A stretch of 64,000 nt of DNA from Comamonas sp. KCTC 72670 (GCA_014656495.1 BNCN01000008.1:343600-407599), one strand, 5' to 3'; shown: positions 25,781-34,867, counted from the first letter of the stretch. Program-made: numbers and translations. The notes: generated by a model not told the origin, from the letters alone.

Positions 25781-28700
25781 ATGCTTCTCAGCGACGTCTC
25801 CATCCGCCGGCCGGTCTTCACCGCCATGCTGTCGTTGTGCCTCGTCGTGCTCGGCCTCATGGGCCTGGGCCGGCTGGGCACGGACCTCTACCCGGACGTG
25901 TCCTTCCCGGTGGTGGTCATCAACACCGTCTACAAGGGCGCGGGTCCGGGTGAAATCGAGACCCAGGTCGTCAAGCCCATCGAGGACGCCGTCGCCGGCA
26001 TCAGCGGCGTGGACAAGATCCACTCCTTCAGCCGGGAGAACGTGGGCATCGTCGTCGTGCAGTTCAAGCTGAGCGCGCCGCTGGACCGCGCGGTGCAGGA
26101 CGTGCGCGACAAGGTGGCCGGCATCGCCAGCAAGCTGCCCCAGGACGCGGACGCGCCCGTGGTGGGCCGCCTGGACCTGAGCGCCATGCCCATCCTCACC
26201 TACGCCGTGTCCGCGGACCTGCCCTCGCAGGAGCTGCGCCGGCTCATCGATGACCGCATCAAGCCCGCGCTCGCGCAGCTGGAGGGCGCCGCCGAGGTGC
26301 GCGTCACCGGCGGTGACACCCGCGAGGTGCAGATCGACATCGAGCTGGACAAGGCGCGCGCGGCGGGCGTGTCGCCGCTGGGCATCGCGCAGCGCGTGGC
26401 GCAGGAGAACCTGGACCTGCCCGCGGGCCGGCTCCAGCTGGGCGCGTCCGAGATGACGGTGCGCTCGCTGGGCCAGTTCCAGAACGTGGAGGAGATTCGC
26501 AGCCTGCCGGTGGCGCGCAGCGCGACGGGCGCGCAGGTTCGCCTGGGGGAAATCGCCACCGTGACGGATGGCGTCGCCGAGCGGCGCACGCTGGCGCGCC
26601 TCAACGGCCAGGACGCCATCATCCTGGAGGTCGTCAAGCAGCCGGGCTCCAACACCGTGTCCGTGAGCGAGGCGGTGCAGCGGGTGATGACGGAGATGGC
26701 GCCGGCGGTGGGGCAGGGCTTCCAGGCCACGCTCCTCATCGACCAGTCGGACCTCATCCGGGAGAACGCGCACGAGGTCTGGGTGGCGCTCGTCTTCGGC
26801 GGCGCCATGGCGGTGCTCATCATCCTGGTGTTCCTGCTGGACGTGCGCGGCACCTTCATCTCCTCGCTGGCGCTGCCCACCTCCGTCATCGGCACGTTCT
26901 TCGTGATGTACGTGCTGGACTACACGCTCAACCAGATGACGCTCTTGGGCCTGTCGCTGGCCATCGGTCTGCTCATCGACGACGCGGTGGTGGTGCGCGA
27001 GGCCATTACCCACCGGCTGGAGAAGGGCGAGGACCCCGTGAGCGCCGCGTCCAACGGCACCCGGGACGTGGGCCTGGCGGTGCTCGCCACCACGCTGTCC
27101 CTGGTGGCGGTGTTCGTGCCGGTGGCCTTCATGCCCGGCATCGTCGGCCAGTTCTTCCGCCAGTTCGGCATCACCATCTCCGTGGCGGTGCTCATCTCGC
27201 TGTTCATCTCCTTCACCCTGGACCCCATGATGTCCGCGCGGCTGGCGAAGCAGCGCAAGCCGGGGGAGGTCCGCAAGGAGAACGCGGTGGCCGCGGCGCT
27301 GCGCCGCTTCCTGGACGGCACCGAGCGCGCCTACGAATCCATCCTCCGCTGGGTGCTGTCGCACAAGTGGACGACGATGGGCCTCACCGTGCTGCTGCTG
27401 GTGGTGTCCTTCGGTGGCGCCAGCGGCCTGGGCGTGGAGTTCATGCCCGCCGAGGACCGCTCGCAGTTCTTCGTGGACCTGACGCTGCCGGACTCGGCCA
27501 GCCTCCAGGAGACGGAGGCCCGCACCGCGGACGCGGAGGTGCTCCTCCGCCAGATTCCGGAGGTGACGAACATCTACGCCATCGTCGGCAAGGACGGCGA
27601 TGTGAACAAGTCCCGCCTGCGCGTGCTCACGCTGGGCAAGGACGCCCGCGCCCGGGGCATCCCCGAGCTGAAGGAGGAGGCGCGCGCGCTGCTGGAGCCG
27701 GGCCTCATCGCCACGCGGGTGAACCTGAGCGACCCGCCCGTCCTCGAGGGCATGGGCGACTACTACCCCATCATGGTGCGCATCACCGGGCCGGACCTGG
27801 ACCGCGTCAACGCGGAGGCCGAGCGCGTGGCGGGCATCCTCCGGGACCTGCCGGGCACCGCGGACGTGCGCGTGGAGTCCAACCCGCCCAAGCCGGAGAT
27901 GCAGGTGCTCATCGACCGGGCCCGCGCCGCCGACGTGGACCTGAACGCGGCCGCGCTGGCCACCCAGCTCCGGCTGGCCATTGGCGGTGACGTGGTGGCG
28001 AAGCTGCGCGAGGGCACCACCGAGACGGACATCCGCGTGCGCCTGGCGGAGAAGGACCGCGCCACGCCGGAGCGCGTGCGGCAACTGGAGGTGTTCACGC
28101 CCCAGGGGCTGCGCCCGCTGACGGACGTGGCCACGGTGGCGCGCAAGAATGGCCCCAGCCTCATCGAGCATGAGAACCGCGAGCGGCAGATCGCCGTGTA
28201 CTCGCAGCTGGGCCGTGGCGCGGCGCTGGGTGACATCGCCCGGCAGTTGAAGGAGCGGGTGGCCGCCCAGCCGCTGCCGCCGGGCTACGCGCTCGTCTAT
28301 GACGGCATGATGAAGAACATGGACGAGCAGAACGACGCCTTCGGCGCGGCGTTCGGCCTGGCCTTCGTCTTCATCTACATGGTGCTCGCCAGCCAGTTCG
28401 AGTCCTACAAGCACCCGCTGACCATCATGGCGTCGCTGCCGCTGGCCCTGGTGGGCGCGCTGCTGGGCCTGGTGGTGACGGGCTACCACCTGTCCATGGG
28501 CGCCATGATTGGCGTCATCCTGCTGATGGGCCTGGTGACGAAGAACGCGATTCTGCTCATCGACGGCGCGCTGCAGAACCTGCGTGAAGGCGACTCGGTG
28601 GACGAGGCGCTCCTGAAGGCGGGCCCGCGGCGGCTGCGGCCCATCCTGATGACGAGCGCGGCCATGGCCATCGCCATGGTGCCCACGGCGGTGGGCACGG

Positions 28701-28903
28701 GCACGGGCTCGGAGTTCCGCGCGCCCATGGCCATCTCCGTGATTGGCGGCGTCATCACCTCCACCTTCCTCACGCTGCTGGTGGTGCCGGTGGTGTTCGC
28801 GGGCATGGAGCGCCTGGGCTTCAAGCGCCGCCGTCCTCCGTCCGACGGCACCCCCGCCGTGCCGCTGCCCGAGCCGGAGCCGAAGCACCACCAGGCGGCC
28901 TGA
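25781..28903 (+). CDS. RND-family efflux pump (inner membrane)
   Basis: 1040 residues, the normal AcrB/MexB/HAE1 length. Twelve transmembrane segments are expected; TM4 carries the proton-relay pair ([17 protein letters not shown]). N-terminal [20 protein letters not shown] and the duplicated porter domains ([23 protein letters not shown]) are typical, as is the C-terminal [19 protein letters not shown] block and [20 protein letters not shown]. Uses the proton gradient to export drugs or metabolites with the upstream adaptor. Third gene of the tetR operon. A strong hairpin follows. Substrate unknown. Confidence 0.95.
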   Translation: MLLSDVSIRRPVFTAMLSLCLVVLGLMGLGRLGTDLYPDVSFPVVVINTVYKGAGPGEIETQVVKPIEDAVAGISGVDKIHSFSRENVGIVVVQFKLSAPLDRAVQDVRDKVAGIASKLPQDADAPVVGRLDLSAMPILTYAVSADLPSQELRRLIDDRIKPALAQLEGAAEVRVTGGDTREVQIDIELDKARAAGVSPLGIAQRVAQENLDLPAGRLQLGASEMTVRSLGQFQNVEEIRSLPVARSATGAQVRLGEIATVTDGVAERRTLARLNGQDAIILEVVKQPGSNTVSVSEAVQRVMTEMAPAVGQGFQATLLIDQSDLIRENAHEVWVALVFGGAMAVLIILVFLLDVRGTFISSLALPTSVIGTFFVMYVLDYTLNQMTLLGLSLAIGLLIDDAVVVREAITHRLEKGEDPVSAASNGTRDVGLAVLATTLSLVAVFVPVAFMPGIVGQFFRQFGITISVAVLISLFISFTLDPMMSARLAKQRKPGEVRKENAVAAALRRFLDGTERAYESILRWVLSHKWTTMGLTVLLLVVSFGGASGLGVEFMPAEDRSQFFVDLTLPDSASLQETEARTADAEVLLRQIPEVTNIYAIVGKDGDVNKSRLRVLTLGKDARARGIPELKEEARALLEPGLIATRVNLSDPPVLEGMGDYYPIMVRITGPDLDRVNAEAERVAGILRDLPGTADVRVESNPPKPEMQVLIDRARAADVDLNAAALATQLRLAIGGDVVAKLREGTTETDIRVRLAEKDRATPERVRQLEVFTPQGLRPLTDVATVARKNGPSLIEHENRERQIAVYSQLGRGAALGDIARQLKERVAAQPLPPGYALVYDGMMKNMDEQNDAFGAAFGLAFVFIYMVLASQFESYKHPLTIMASLPLALVGALLGLVVTGYHLSMGAMIGVILLMGLVTKNAILLIDGALQNLREGDSVDEALLKAGPRRLRPILMTSAAMAIAMVPTAVGTGTGSEFRAPMAISVIGGVITSTFLTLLVVPVVFAGMERLGFKRRRPPSDGTPAVPLPEPEPKHHQAA

Positions 28904-28914
28904 GCCGCGGGTTC

Positions 28915-28942
28915 CCGGAGACGGAAGGCTGTCCGTCTCCGG
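28915..28942. terminator. Bidirectional hairpin after the RND gene
   Basis: CCGGAGACGG (28915-28924) and CCGTCTCCGG (28933-28942) form a perfect 10-bp stem with an 8-nt loop, 11 nt after the pump stop and just before the stop of the convergent gene at 28947. No T-run on either side. Confidence 0.65.
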
Positions 28943-28946
28943 GGAC

Positions 28947-29696
28947 TCAGCCGCCGGCGTATAGCGGCGTCATCGCGTCCACGATGGTCGCCATCAGCCG
29001 CTGGCCCTCCGGCGTGTCCGGGCACAGCCCGCCCCAGACGAGCGTGAGGCGCTCCGCGACGGGGCGGAAGTACATGCGCCCGCGCATGCGGACCGGCTCG
29101 TAGCTCTCCCGGCCCAGCAGGTAGTCCTCCTCCGGCACGCCGAACACGGCGTAGTACGTCAGGTCCGGCGCGTCCGCGTCCTCCACCCGGTGCAGGCCGC
29201 TGGGGATGACGCAGCCCACGTCCGCCACGTGCCACGGGCCCTCGCGGCCCTGCCGCACGTCCAGCACCTCGAAGCACATCTTCGACGCGGGACAGCCCAG
29301 CTCCCCGGCGGTGAGGAAGTTGTAGTCCAGCCGGGGAATCTCCAGCATCTCGTCCAGGTCCGGCCGGCCGTCGCGCGTGAAGCCCCAGGGGCTGCCGTCC
29401 CGCTTGTACGAGCGGATGCCGTAGGCGCCGTAGAAGACGTTGTACCAGGGGCTGTGCGGGTTGAAGTAATCCGAGCACCCCGCGCGGCCCCGGAAGTCCC
29501 CGATGGTGAAGGCCACCAGCAGGTCCATCAGCCGCTTGGTGTCGAACGCCAGGAAGGGCTCGTGCGCCACCGCGCCAATGGCGCCGCGGACGGTGGGCAC
29601 CGGCGTGGCGACGCCGGCCTCCGCCAGGAAGTTCTTCTTCCCCGGCAGTGGGGTGGCCTTCATGGCCAGGATGGCGAGCTCTCGTTGCAGACCCAT
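28947..29696 (-). CDS. Hypothetical protein
   Basis: 249 residues, no signal peptide. Contains Trp/Tyr/Asp-rich segments (CSDYFNPHSPWYNVFYGAYGIRSY onwards, LDYNFLTAGELGCPASKMCF) and five cysteines. No family recognised. Start 29696 chosen because AGGGGGTAGGA precedes it; a longer frame to 29720 lacks support. Divergent from the DUF2378 gene with ~55 nt between. Confidence 0.7.
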   Translation of the reverse strand: MGLQRELAILAMKATPLPGKKNFLAEAGVATPVPTVRGAIGAVAHEPFLAFDTKRLMDLLVAFTIGDFRGRAGCSDYFNPHSPWYNVFYGAYGIRSYKRDGSPWGFTRDGRPDLDEMLEIPRLDYNFLTAGELGCPASKMCFEVLDVRQGREGPWHVADVGCVIPSGLHRVEDADAPDLTYYAVFGVPEEDYLLGRESYEPVRMRGRMYFRPVAERLTLVWGGLCPDTPEGQRLMATIVDAMTPLYAGG

Positions 29697-29751
29697 GGAA
29701 TTCCTACCCCCTCGCCGCACATCCTAGCGGAGGCGGGGTACACTGCTGAAC

Positions 29752-30309
29752 ATGCCGGAGAAGCTCGTCTTCGAGCACACCTTGGAGGGCCTCTTCGTCC
29801 GGGGCCTGGGCGCGCGGGTCACCCCCGTGCTCCGCGAGCGGCTGCGAGAGGTGGGCGTGGACCTGGAGCGCAAGCTTCAGCCCGCCTACAGCTTCGACAC
29901 CTGGTGCTCGGCGGTCCGGGTGGCCGCGCGCGAGCTGCACGCCGACGTCACGGACGAAGTGGCCTACGCGCTCCTGGGCGAGCGCATGGTGGACGGCTAC
30001 CGCGAGACGGCGCTGGGCCGCGCCGCCTTCGGGGTGATTCAGCTGCTGGGTCCCCGCAGGTGCGTGAGCCGGGCGCGGCAGATGTTCCGCTCCGGCAACA
30101 ACTACACGGAGACGCGGCTGGATGACGTGTCACCCAGCGAAGTGGACCTGTGGATGAACGAGGCCGGCACCATCCGCTACTTCACCCAGGGCGCGCTGCG
30201 GGCCGGACTTCGAGCCGTGGGCGCGACCCATGCGGAGGTGGCGGTGCGCGCCTTCACCGACGAAGGCGTCACCTACCGGCTCACGTGGCGCAACGGACGC
30301 GAGGCCTGA
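29752..30309 (+). CDS. DUF2378 / TIGR02265 protein (myxobacterial family)
   Basis: 185 residues closely matching the paralogous family TIGR02265 known from Myxococcus: opening LVFEHTLEGLFVRGLG, then LRERLREVGVDLERKLQPAY, LLGERMVDGYRETALGR, LLGPRRCVSRARQMFRSGNNYTET and LWMNEAGTIRYFTQG. Function unknown; family proteins recur as many paralogs per myxobacterial genome. This is the best single indicator of the host lineage. Converges on the STAS-like gene, 6 nt apart. Confidence 0.88.
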   Translation: MPEKLVFEHTLEGLFVRGLGARVTPVLRERLREVGVDLERKLQPAYSFDTWCSAVRVAARELHADVTDEVAYALLGERMVDGYRETALGRAAFGVIQLLGPRRCVSRARQMFRSGNNYTETRLDDVSPSEVDLWMNEAGTIRYFTQGALRAGLRAVGATHAEVAVRAFTDEGVTYRLTWRNGREA

Positions 30310-30315
30310 CGGCCC

Positions 30316-30744
30316 TCAGCGCGCCGCGTGCTCCGCCCCGCTCTCCTGTGGGGTGCCCAGGAAGTAGCGCGAGCGCGCCTTGGCGAGCTGGGCGTGCGCT
30401 TCCTCCAAGGACACGCAGTCCAGGGTGATGTCGTTGTCCGCCGCCGCCGCGGAGGCCACGCGCGCCGTCTGCAGCCGGGCGATGGTGGAGTCCGAGACGT
30501 GCGCGCACATCACGCAGCCCATCTGCCGGCCATAGGCCACCACCTCCCCGAAGACAGCGGCGGACTCTGGCTCCAGCGTCCTGAGTCCTCGCATGTCCGC
30601 GAGCACCAGGTGCCGGCCGCCTCCATAGGAGTCCGTCTCGTGACGGTAGCGGCTGGCGAAGTCCCGCATCTCGTTCGGCCTGACGAACCCACTCAACCGC
30701 ACGGTGACGGTACGGCGATTCTTGTCATTGATGACTTCGAACAT
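30316..30744 (-). CDS. STAS-like domain protein
   Basis: 142 residues. Pattern VTVRLSGFVRPNEMRDFASRY...HLVLADMRGLRTLEPES...YGRQMGCVMCAHV fits a STAS/SpoIIAA-like fold, in which an acidic strand-end (LADMRGL) precedes the switch helix. There is no clear phosphorylatable Ser/Thr in the usual anti-sigma antagonist position, so partner switching is uncertain. GAGGAGG lies 9 nt before the ATG at 30744. Downstream of DUF99 on the same strand but 204 nt away, so probably separately transcribed. Confidence 0.65.
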   Translation of the reverse strand: MFEVINDKNRRTVTVRLSGFVRPNEMRDFASRYRHETDSYGGGRHLVLADMRGLRTLEPESAAVFGEVVAYGRQMGCVMCAHVSDSTIARLQTARVASAAAADNDITLDCVSLEEAHAQLAKARSRYFLGTPQESGAEHAAR

Positions 30745-30840
30745 GCGTGCGCCCTCCTCGCACGGCAAAGATTAACATGAAAACAAACGCCGTTCCACGT
30801 AGCCCTGGAGGGCAGGGTCATGGATGGAAGGGTGTGCATG

Positions 30841-30858
30841 TTTGTCTGGTTTGTCTGG
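30841..30858 (+). repeat. Two tandem 9-bp direct repeats upstream of the STAS-like gene
   Basis: TTTGTCTGG occurs twice without spacer (30841-30849 and 30850-30858), about 100 nt upstream of the minus-strand STAS-like start. Direct half-sites of this kind can bind an activator or response regulator; role not shown. Confidence 0.4.
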
Positions 30859-30948
30859 CGGCGGTGGAAGTTTCCCTCGCGTGGGCGCTTGCATGTGTTG
30901 CGGGTGCAAAGCTGCGCTGGCGCGTGAAACCTGGCGCGGCGGGCGGCG

Positions 30949-31515
30949 TTACGCGCGCTGGCTGCTTTCGCCGGTGACGACGGCCGAGCCGATGAGGTGC
31001 GCCAGCCGGAGCGCCTCGGGGACGTTGCCGCGGTCCGTCACCAGGGCCAGGGCGTCCGCCACCCATGAGGGCTCGGCGCCTTGCACCTGGAAGGTGAAGC
31101 CTCCCAGCTGGTGGATGGGGCCCGCGCGCTTCAGCTTCGCCCAGCGCGCGTCCGCCCGGGGCAGGCGCCGCAGCGCGCGCTCCACGGCGTCCAGGTCCGG
31201 TGGCCGCCGCATCACCGCCACGCAGGGGCGCTTCAGCCGCGCGGCCAGGGCGGGCAGGTCCACGACGTTGAAGCCGCCAAAGGCAATGCCATCCAACAGC
31301 ACCAGGTGGAGCTGCGGCAGGAACTTGCCGCCTTCCAGCAACCGGCACACCGCCTCCGTGGCGTTCCAGCCATCCCGGCGCACGCGTCCCCAGACGAGCC
31401 CTTCGAAGCGCGTGCCCGCGCAGACGACGCCCGCCAGGGGGACCGCCGCGCCCGGGCGGCGCGCGAAGGGGCCGTCATCGAAGCCCATGACGCGCGGAAA
31501 GCGAGGCAGACGCAT
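30949..31515 (-). CDS. DUF99 family protein
   Basis: 188 residues resembling DUF99: GFDDGPF near the N-terminus, VPLAGVVCAGTRFEGLVWG, then LVLLDGIAFGGFNVVD and RLKRPCVAVMRRPP, and a C-terminal VPEALRLAHLIGSAVV. The family is best known from archaea and some members are annotated as endonuclease-like (dU-type); activity here is unproven. The conserved acidic residues (FDD, LLDG) are kept. Start 31515 chosen on the family N-terminus. Next gene upstream is the cold-shock gene with a terminator in between. Confidence 0.7.
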   Translation of the reverse strand: MRLPRFPRVMGFDDGPFARRPGAAVPLAGVVCAGTRFEGLVWGRVRRDGWNATEAVCRLLEGGKFLPQLHLVLLDGIAFGGFNVVDLPALAARLKRPCVAVMRRPPDLDAVERALRRLPRADARWAKLKRAGPIHQLGGFTFQVQGAEPSWVADALALVTDRGNVPEALRLAHLIGSAVVTGESSQRA

Positions 31516-31556
31516 GGAGGACCGTCTTTCGAGTGGGGCAGGGGCCCGCAAGGAGA

Positions 31557-31590
31557 AAGCCCGGACCCGCCAGCGCGCGAGACCGGGCTT
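31557..31590 (-). terminator. Terminator after the cold-shock gene
   Basis: AAGCCCGG (31557-31564) and CCGGGCTT (31583-31590) form an 8-bp stem 24 nt downstream of the csp stop. On the minus strand it is followed by TTCTCCTTG, giving a modest T-rich tail. Confidence 0.6.
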
Positions 31591-31613
31591 CCCTGGCTTC
31601 GCCGGACCGCAGT

Positions 31614-31817
31614 TCAGGCCGCGCGAACGTTCTGCGCCTGCAGGCCCTTGGGGCCGCGGCCTACCTCGAACTCCACCTTCTGGCCTTCCTGCAGGGTGCG
31701 GAAGCCATCCATGTTGATGGCGCTGTGATGGACGAACACGTCCTCACCGCCGCCGTCCTGCACGATGAAACCGAAGCCCTTCGCATCGTTGAACCACTTG
31801 ACGGTACCGGTTGCCAT
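31614..31817 (-). CDS. Cold-shock domain protein (CspA family)
   Basis: 67 residues, complete cold-shock domain: [15 protein letters not shown] (RNP1 KGFGFI) and DVFVHHSAI (RNP2). It binds single-stranded RNA/DNA and acts as an RNA chaperone. Size is exactly that of single-domain CSPs. The 266-nt divergent region to the next gene leaves room for a long 5' leader of the kind seen in csp genes, but I see no definite cold-box. Confidence 0.97.
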   Translation of the reverse strand: MATGTVKWFNDAKGFGFIVQDGGGEDVFVHHSAINMDGFRTLQEGQKVEFEVGRGPKGLQAQNVRAA

Positions 31818-32083
31818 GAATCGCGTTCTCTCGTTCCAAAGCGGCTGGGTTGCCGCGGATATCGCCCTCTCAGAATCTGAAGGGCCTTGCTGCGACCTCT
31901 AGTCTGCCCGGGGCGGGCCGCCGAGTGGAAGCCCCCCTGGCTGCCTGGCAGGCAAGAACTTGCAGGTGGACAGGGTTCCTACCCCCGGTGCCCGGGCAGG
32001 CGAGGGGCGTATCGCCATGCGTCAGGGTTCGCGTGGCTACCGTAGTGGCGACTTCACGACGGGATGCCCGGAAGGAGCGCCAC

Positions 32084-32638
32084 ATGGCTGAGCCGCAGAG
32101 CTGGAGTTCGTCCACCCCCCGCCTCGTTCCACCTCCGCCCCCGGAGGGGCGCGTGCGGCGGGGCCTCCGCCGCGCCATGGACCGGAGCGCCGCCGCGGGC
32201 ATCCTGTCCCGCCCGCTCCTGGGACGCTTGCCATTGCGCCGGTGGGTGCCCCAGGACCTGCACTCTTACATGGATTACAAGGGCGGCGTGGCCACCCTCG
32301 CCGCGGGTGTGCTGTCCGGGGACCCCGTGGCAAAGTCCGCGGGCGTGGCCCTGGGCGCTACCATCCTGGGTGTGTCCGCGTTGACCGACTACCGCATGAG
32401 CCTGACGAAGCTCATCCCCATTGAAGCGCATGAAATCGCGGACCATGCCTTTGGCGCCGCGGCCATCCTCGCGCCCTTCGTGCTGGGCTATGCGAAGCGC
32501 CGCCCGTGGGTCGCCGCCATCCATGTGGTGGTGGGCGTCACGTCCATCCTCGCGTCGCTGGTGACGGACCACCGGTGCCAGACGGGCATGCACCTGGGCG
32601 GCGAGCTGGCGACGGACCCCGGGGTGATTGGCGCGTGA
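32084..32638 (+). CDS. Small membrane protein
   Basis: 184 residues with ~60 soluble N-terminal residues, then three or four hydrophobic segments (KGGVATLAAGVLSGDPV, SAGVALGATILGVSALTDY, FGAAAILAPFVLGY, AAIHVVVGVTSILASLVTD). Layout resembles SPW-repeat-like bacterial membrane proteins; assignment tentative. GAAGGAGCGC precedes the ATG at 32084. Its TGA overlaps the GTG of the next gene (GTGA), so the two are translated together. Confidence 0.7.
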   Translation: MAEPQSWSSSTPRLVPPPPPEGRVRRGLRRAMDRSAAAGILSRPLLGRLPLRRWVPQDLHSYMDYKGGVATLAAGVLSGDPVAKSAGVALGATILGVSALTDYRMSLTKLIPIEAHEIADHAFGAAAILAPFVLGYAKRRPWVAAIHVVVGVTSILASLVTDHRCQTGMHLGGELATDPGVIGA

Positions 32639-32955
32639 GTGCCCCCGTCCCTCCGGCGCGCGGCAGCACCGTGCGCGGCGCGCTGGAGGCGGCGCTGGCC
32701 TCGGCCCCGGAGGGCGGCCTGACGGCCAAGGACCTCTCGGGCCTGGTGGGCATCTCCGAGAAGGACGTGGCGGGACATCTGGAGCACCTGGAGAAGTCCC
32801 TCAAGGCCCAGGGCGCCCGGCTGGAGGTGCTGCCCGCCACCTGTCTGGCGTGTGGCTTCACCTTCAAGGAGCGCAGGCGCTTCACGCGGCCTGGGGCGTG
32901 CCCGGAGTGCCGCGCCACGCGCATCGACCCGCCCGCCTTTCGCGTCACCCGCTGA
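32635..32955 (+). CDS. Winged-helix / zinc-ribbon predicted transcription regulator
   Basis: 106 residues, GTG start overlapping the upstream stop. An N-terminal winged-helix segment (AALASAPEGGLTAKDLSGLVGI, then EKDVAGHLEHLEKSL) is followed by a zinc ribbon with two Cys pairs, CLAC and CPEC, separated by a basic stretch (FKERRRFTRPGA). This matches the small HTH-plus-Zn-ribbon regulators of the COG3357 type. Coupled to the membrane-protein gene, which it may control or respond to; that link is inference. Confidence 0.75.
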   Translation: MSAPVPPARGSTVRGALEAALASAPEGGLTAKDLSGLVGISEKDVAGHLEHLEKSLKAQGARLEVLPATCLACGFTFKERRRFTRPGACPECRATRIDPPAFRVTR

Positions 32956-33079
32956 GCGTGAAAGACAGACACGCGCGGGCCCGCGCGGTGGCGCGGCGTG
33001 TCACCTGGGCTGTGGGCCACGGCCCGTGACGAGGCGCCGGGGCGTCCGCCCAAGGGAGGGCGCTGACATTATACCATTG

Positions 33080-33115
33080 GGTTGACAACCGGCGGGCGGT
33101 GGTTGAAATTAAACC
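33080..33115 (+). promoter_or_regulatory. AT-rich control region with palindromes before the SRPBCC pair
   Basis: GGTTG-A-CAACC (33080-33090) is a perfect palindrome; GGTTGAAATTAAACC (33101-33115) is a second, GGTT...AACC, dyad. Both lie in an AT-rich patch 60-95 nt before the first SRPBCC gene. Such GGTT/AACC sites are found at arsR-type promoters, and AHSA1 genes often follow an arsR gene, but none is present here. Confidence 0.4.
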
Positions 33116-33175
33116 AACTGGATGAATGTCGCGTGCCCGGGGCGGGTGTCCCGGCGGGCAGGGAGCGAAGCGGAG

Positions 33176-33664
33176 ATGGCCTCGACGTCGAATCCGAAGG
33201 CAGCACCGGTCGCGAAGGCCTCGATGATGATTCGCCGTCCCGCGGCGGAGGTCTTCGCGGCGTTCGTGGACCCCGCCATCACCGCGAAGTTCTGGTTCAG
33301 CCGGGGGACCGAGCCGCTGCGGCCCGGTGGCACGGCGCAGTGGTTCTGGGACTGGTACGGCGTGTCGACGCCCGTGACGGTGCTCGACTTCGAGCCCGGC
33401 GCGCGCCTGCGCATCCAGTGGAACGACCCGCCGACGGTGACGCACGTGGAGTGGACCTTCACCGCGCTGTCGCCCGAGCGCACCTATGTGCGCGTCGTCG
33501 AGTCGGGCTTTCACGGCGATGACGCGGCCGTGGTGGCGAGCGCGCTGGACAGCACCGGCGGCTTCACCATGGTGCTGGCGGCGGCCAAGGCCTGGCTGGA
33601 GCACGGCATCCAGCTCGGGCTCGTGCCGGACCACTTCCCCGAGGACGCACGCCACCTGGGCTGA
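33176..33664 (+). CDS. SRPBCC (AHSA1-like) protein
   Basis: 162 residues of the START/Bet v1-like SRPBCC superfamily, AHSA1 branch: IRRPAAEVFAAFVDPAITAKFW near the N-terminus, a beta-grip (GGTAQWFWDWYGV, VLDFEPGARLRIQW) and the C-terminal helix GGFTMVLAAAKAWLEHG. Binds an unidentified hydrophobic ligand or partner protein. Start 33176 chosen by family N-terminus. Followed 38 nt later by a second SRPBCC gene in the same direction, so a two-gene unit. Confidence 0.85.
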   Translation: MASTSNPKAAPVAKASMMIRRPAAEVFAAFVDPAITAKFWFSRGTEPLRPGGTAQWFWDWYGVSTPVTVLDFEPGARLRIQWNDPPTVTHVEWTFTALSPERTYVRVVESGFHGDDAAVVASALDSTGGFTMVLAAAKAWLEHGIQLGLVPDHFPEDARHLG

Positions 33665-33702
33665 GCGCCCCCACCGTTCCCCACGACCCCGACGAGACCC
33701 CC

Positions 33703-34248
33703 ATGAAACGTGACGCCTACGCTCAACCGCTGTCCTCCGACACCGTGCGCCTCGAGCGCCTGCTCCCCGGGCCCATCGAGCGCGTCTGGGCCTATCTCAC
33801 CGAAGCGGAGAAGCGCCGGTTGTGGCTCGCGGGCGGCGTCACCGAGACGAAGGTGGGCGGCACGGTGGCGCTGGAGTTCCGCCACGACGAGCTGTCGCAG
33901 GAGGCCGGGGACCCACCGGCGCGCCACGCCGACCTGGCGCGGGGGCACGTCAACGAGGGCCGGGTGACGGCCTGCGAGCCGCCGCACCTGTTCGCCTATA
34001 CCTGGGCGGAGAACCACGGTGACCCGTCGGAGGTCCGCTTCGAGCTGGCCGAGCGCGGCGAGGAGGTCCTGCTGACCGTCACCCACGTGCGGCTCGACGG
34101 CCGGGACTCGCGGCGCAGCGTGGCGGGCGGCTGGCACACGCACCTGGACCTGCTGGTGGACCGCCTGCGCGGGCAGCCTTCCCCCAACTTCTGGGAGACC
34201 TTCAAGCGCGTCCACGCGGAGTACGTCACGCGCCCGGGCTTCGAGTGA
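33703..34248 (+). CDS. SRPBCC (AHSA1-like) protein, second of the pair
   Basis: 181 residues, same superfamily: RLLPGPIERVWAYLTEAEKRRLWLAGG, GGTVALEFRHDELS, GRVTACEPPHLFAYTW and SVAGGWHTHLDLLVDRLRG. It is only distantly similar to its neighbour, so not a recent duplicate. Stop is followed immediately by a hairpin shared with the convergent Cys-rich lipoprotein gene. Confidence 0.85.
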   Translation: MKRDAYAQPLSSDTVRLERLLPGPIERVWAYLTEAEKRRLWLAGGVTETKVGGTVALEFRHDELSQEAGDPPARHADLARGHVNEGRVTACEPPHLFAYTWAENHGDPSEVRFELAERGEEVLLTVTHVRLDGRDSRRSVAGGWHTHLDLLVDRLRGQPSPNFWETFKRVHAEYVTRPGFE

Positions 34249-34267
34249 CGCCGGGAGACGCCCGGCG
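34249..34267. terminator. GC-rich hairpin between convergent genes
   Basis: CGCCGGG (34249-34255) / CCCGGCG (34261-34267), loop AGACG, starting right at the SRPBCC stop. A longer alternative pairing with CCCGGCGTC at about 34287-34295 is possible. No T-run. Confidence 0.5.
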
Positions 34268-34307
34268 CGGCCCGTGGAGGACCGCGCCCGGCGTCAGGCG
34301 CTGACCC

Positions 34308-34664
34308 TCAGCGGCAGTCCGGATCGCCGAGGCAGAACGGGTTGCAGCAGCCATCCGAGACGCGGCTGCAGGTGTTGCAGGTGGGCTGCGGATCGATGAT
34401 GAGACCGCAGGCCGTCACGATGCCGTCGCAGCTCACGTGCCCGCTGTAGGCGGAGCCGGCCTTACAGGAGAACGCCCCTCCGGAGCACTCGCGCGACGAG
34501 CCATCCGCGCACTCGATGGTGACGTAACAGTCGCCGCGCAGCGCGGCCTCCTGGGAGACCATGTGCTCCTCGGCGTTCGGCTGGGCCTGGCCCTCGGAGG
34601 GCGGGGTGCCGCAGGCGGTCAGCATCACCAGCGCCATGACAACGATTCCGGCCATCGACTTCAT
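34308..34664 (-). CDS. Cysteine-rich small lipoprotein
   Basis: 118 residues. Signal peptide MKSMAGIVVMALVMLTAC with acceptor Cys18. The mature part after an acidic linker contains 12 further cysteines in ~75 residues (for example DCYVTIEC, RECSGGAFSC, PTCNTCSRVSDGCC, FCLGDPDC), pointing to a disulfide-knotted extracytoplasmic domain. No family recognised. Start 34664 chosen for the signal peptide; 159 nt of open frame upstream are not gene-like. Confidence 0.75.
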   Translation of the reverse strand: MKSMAGIVVMALVMLTACGTPPSEGQAQPNAEEHMVSQEAALRGDCYVTIECADGSSRECSGGAFSCKAGSAYSGHVSCDGIVTACGLIIDPQPTCNTCSRVSDGCCNPFCLGDPDCR

Positions 34665-34867
34665 GAAAAACCTCTCTTGGGTTGGGGGATCGCGGGGCTC
34701 CCGGGTACACCAGGGAGATGGCTCGATACCCGTGCAACACGGGCGGCCACGGCGGCAGGGAATATGAGAGGAATTCCCTGCCGTCAATGGTGTCGCGCCG
34801 CGTGGAGTGGGTGTCTTTTCCAACTCAATGAGAGGGATTTGTAGCCTTTTATGTCTCGCTCACCGCG

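Noticed and set aside
25592..28891. Minus-strand open frame of 1099 codons opposite the RND pump
   Set aside because: His/Arg/Gly-rich translation of an antisense frame kept open by high GC3; the plus-strand RND protein is unmistakable.
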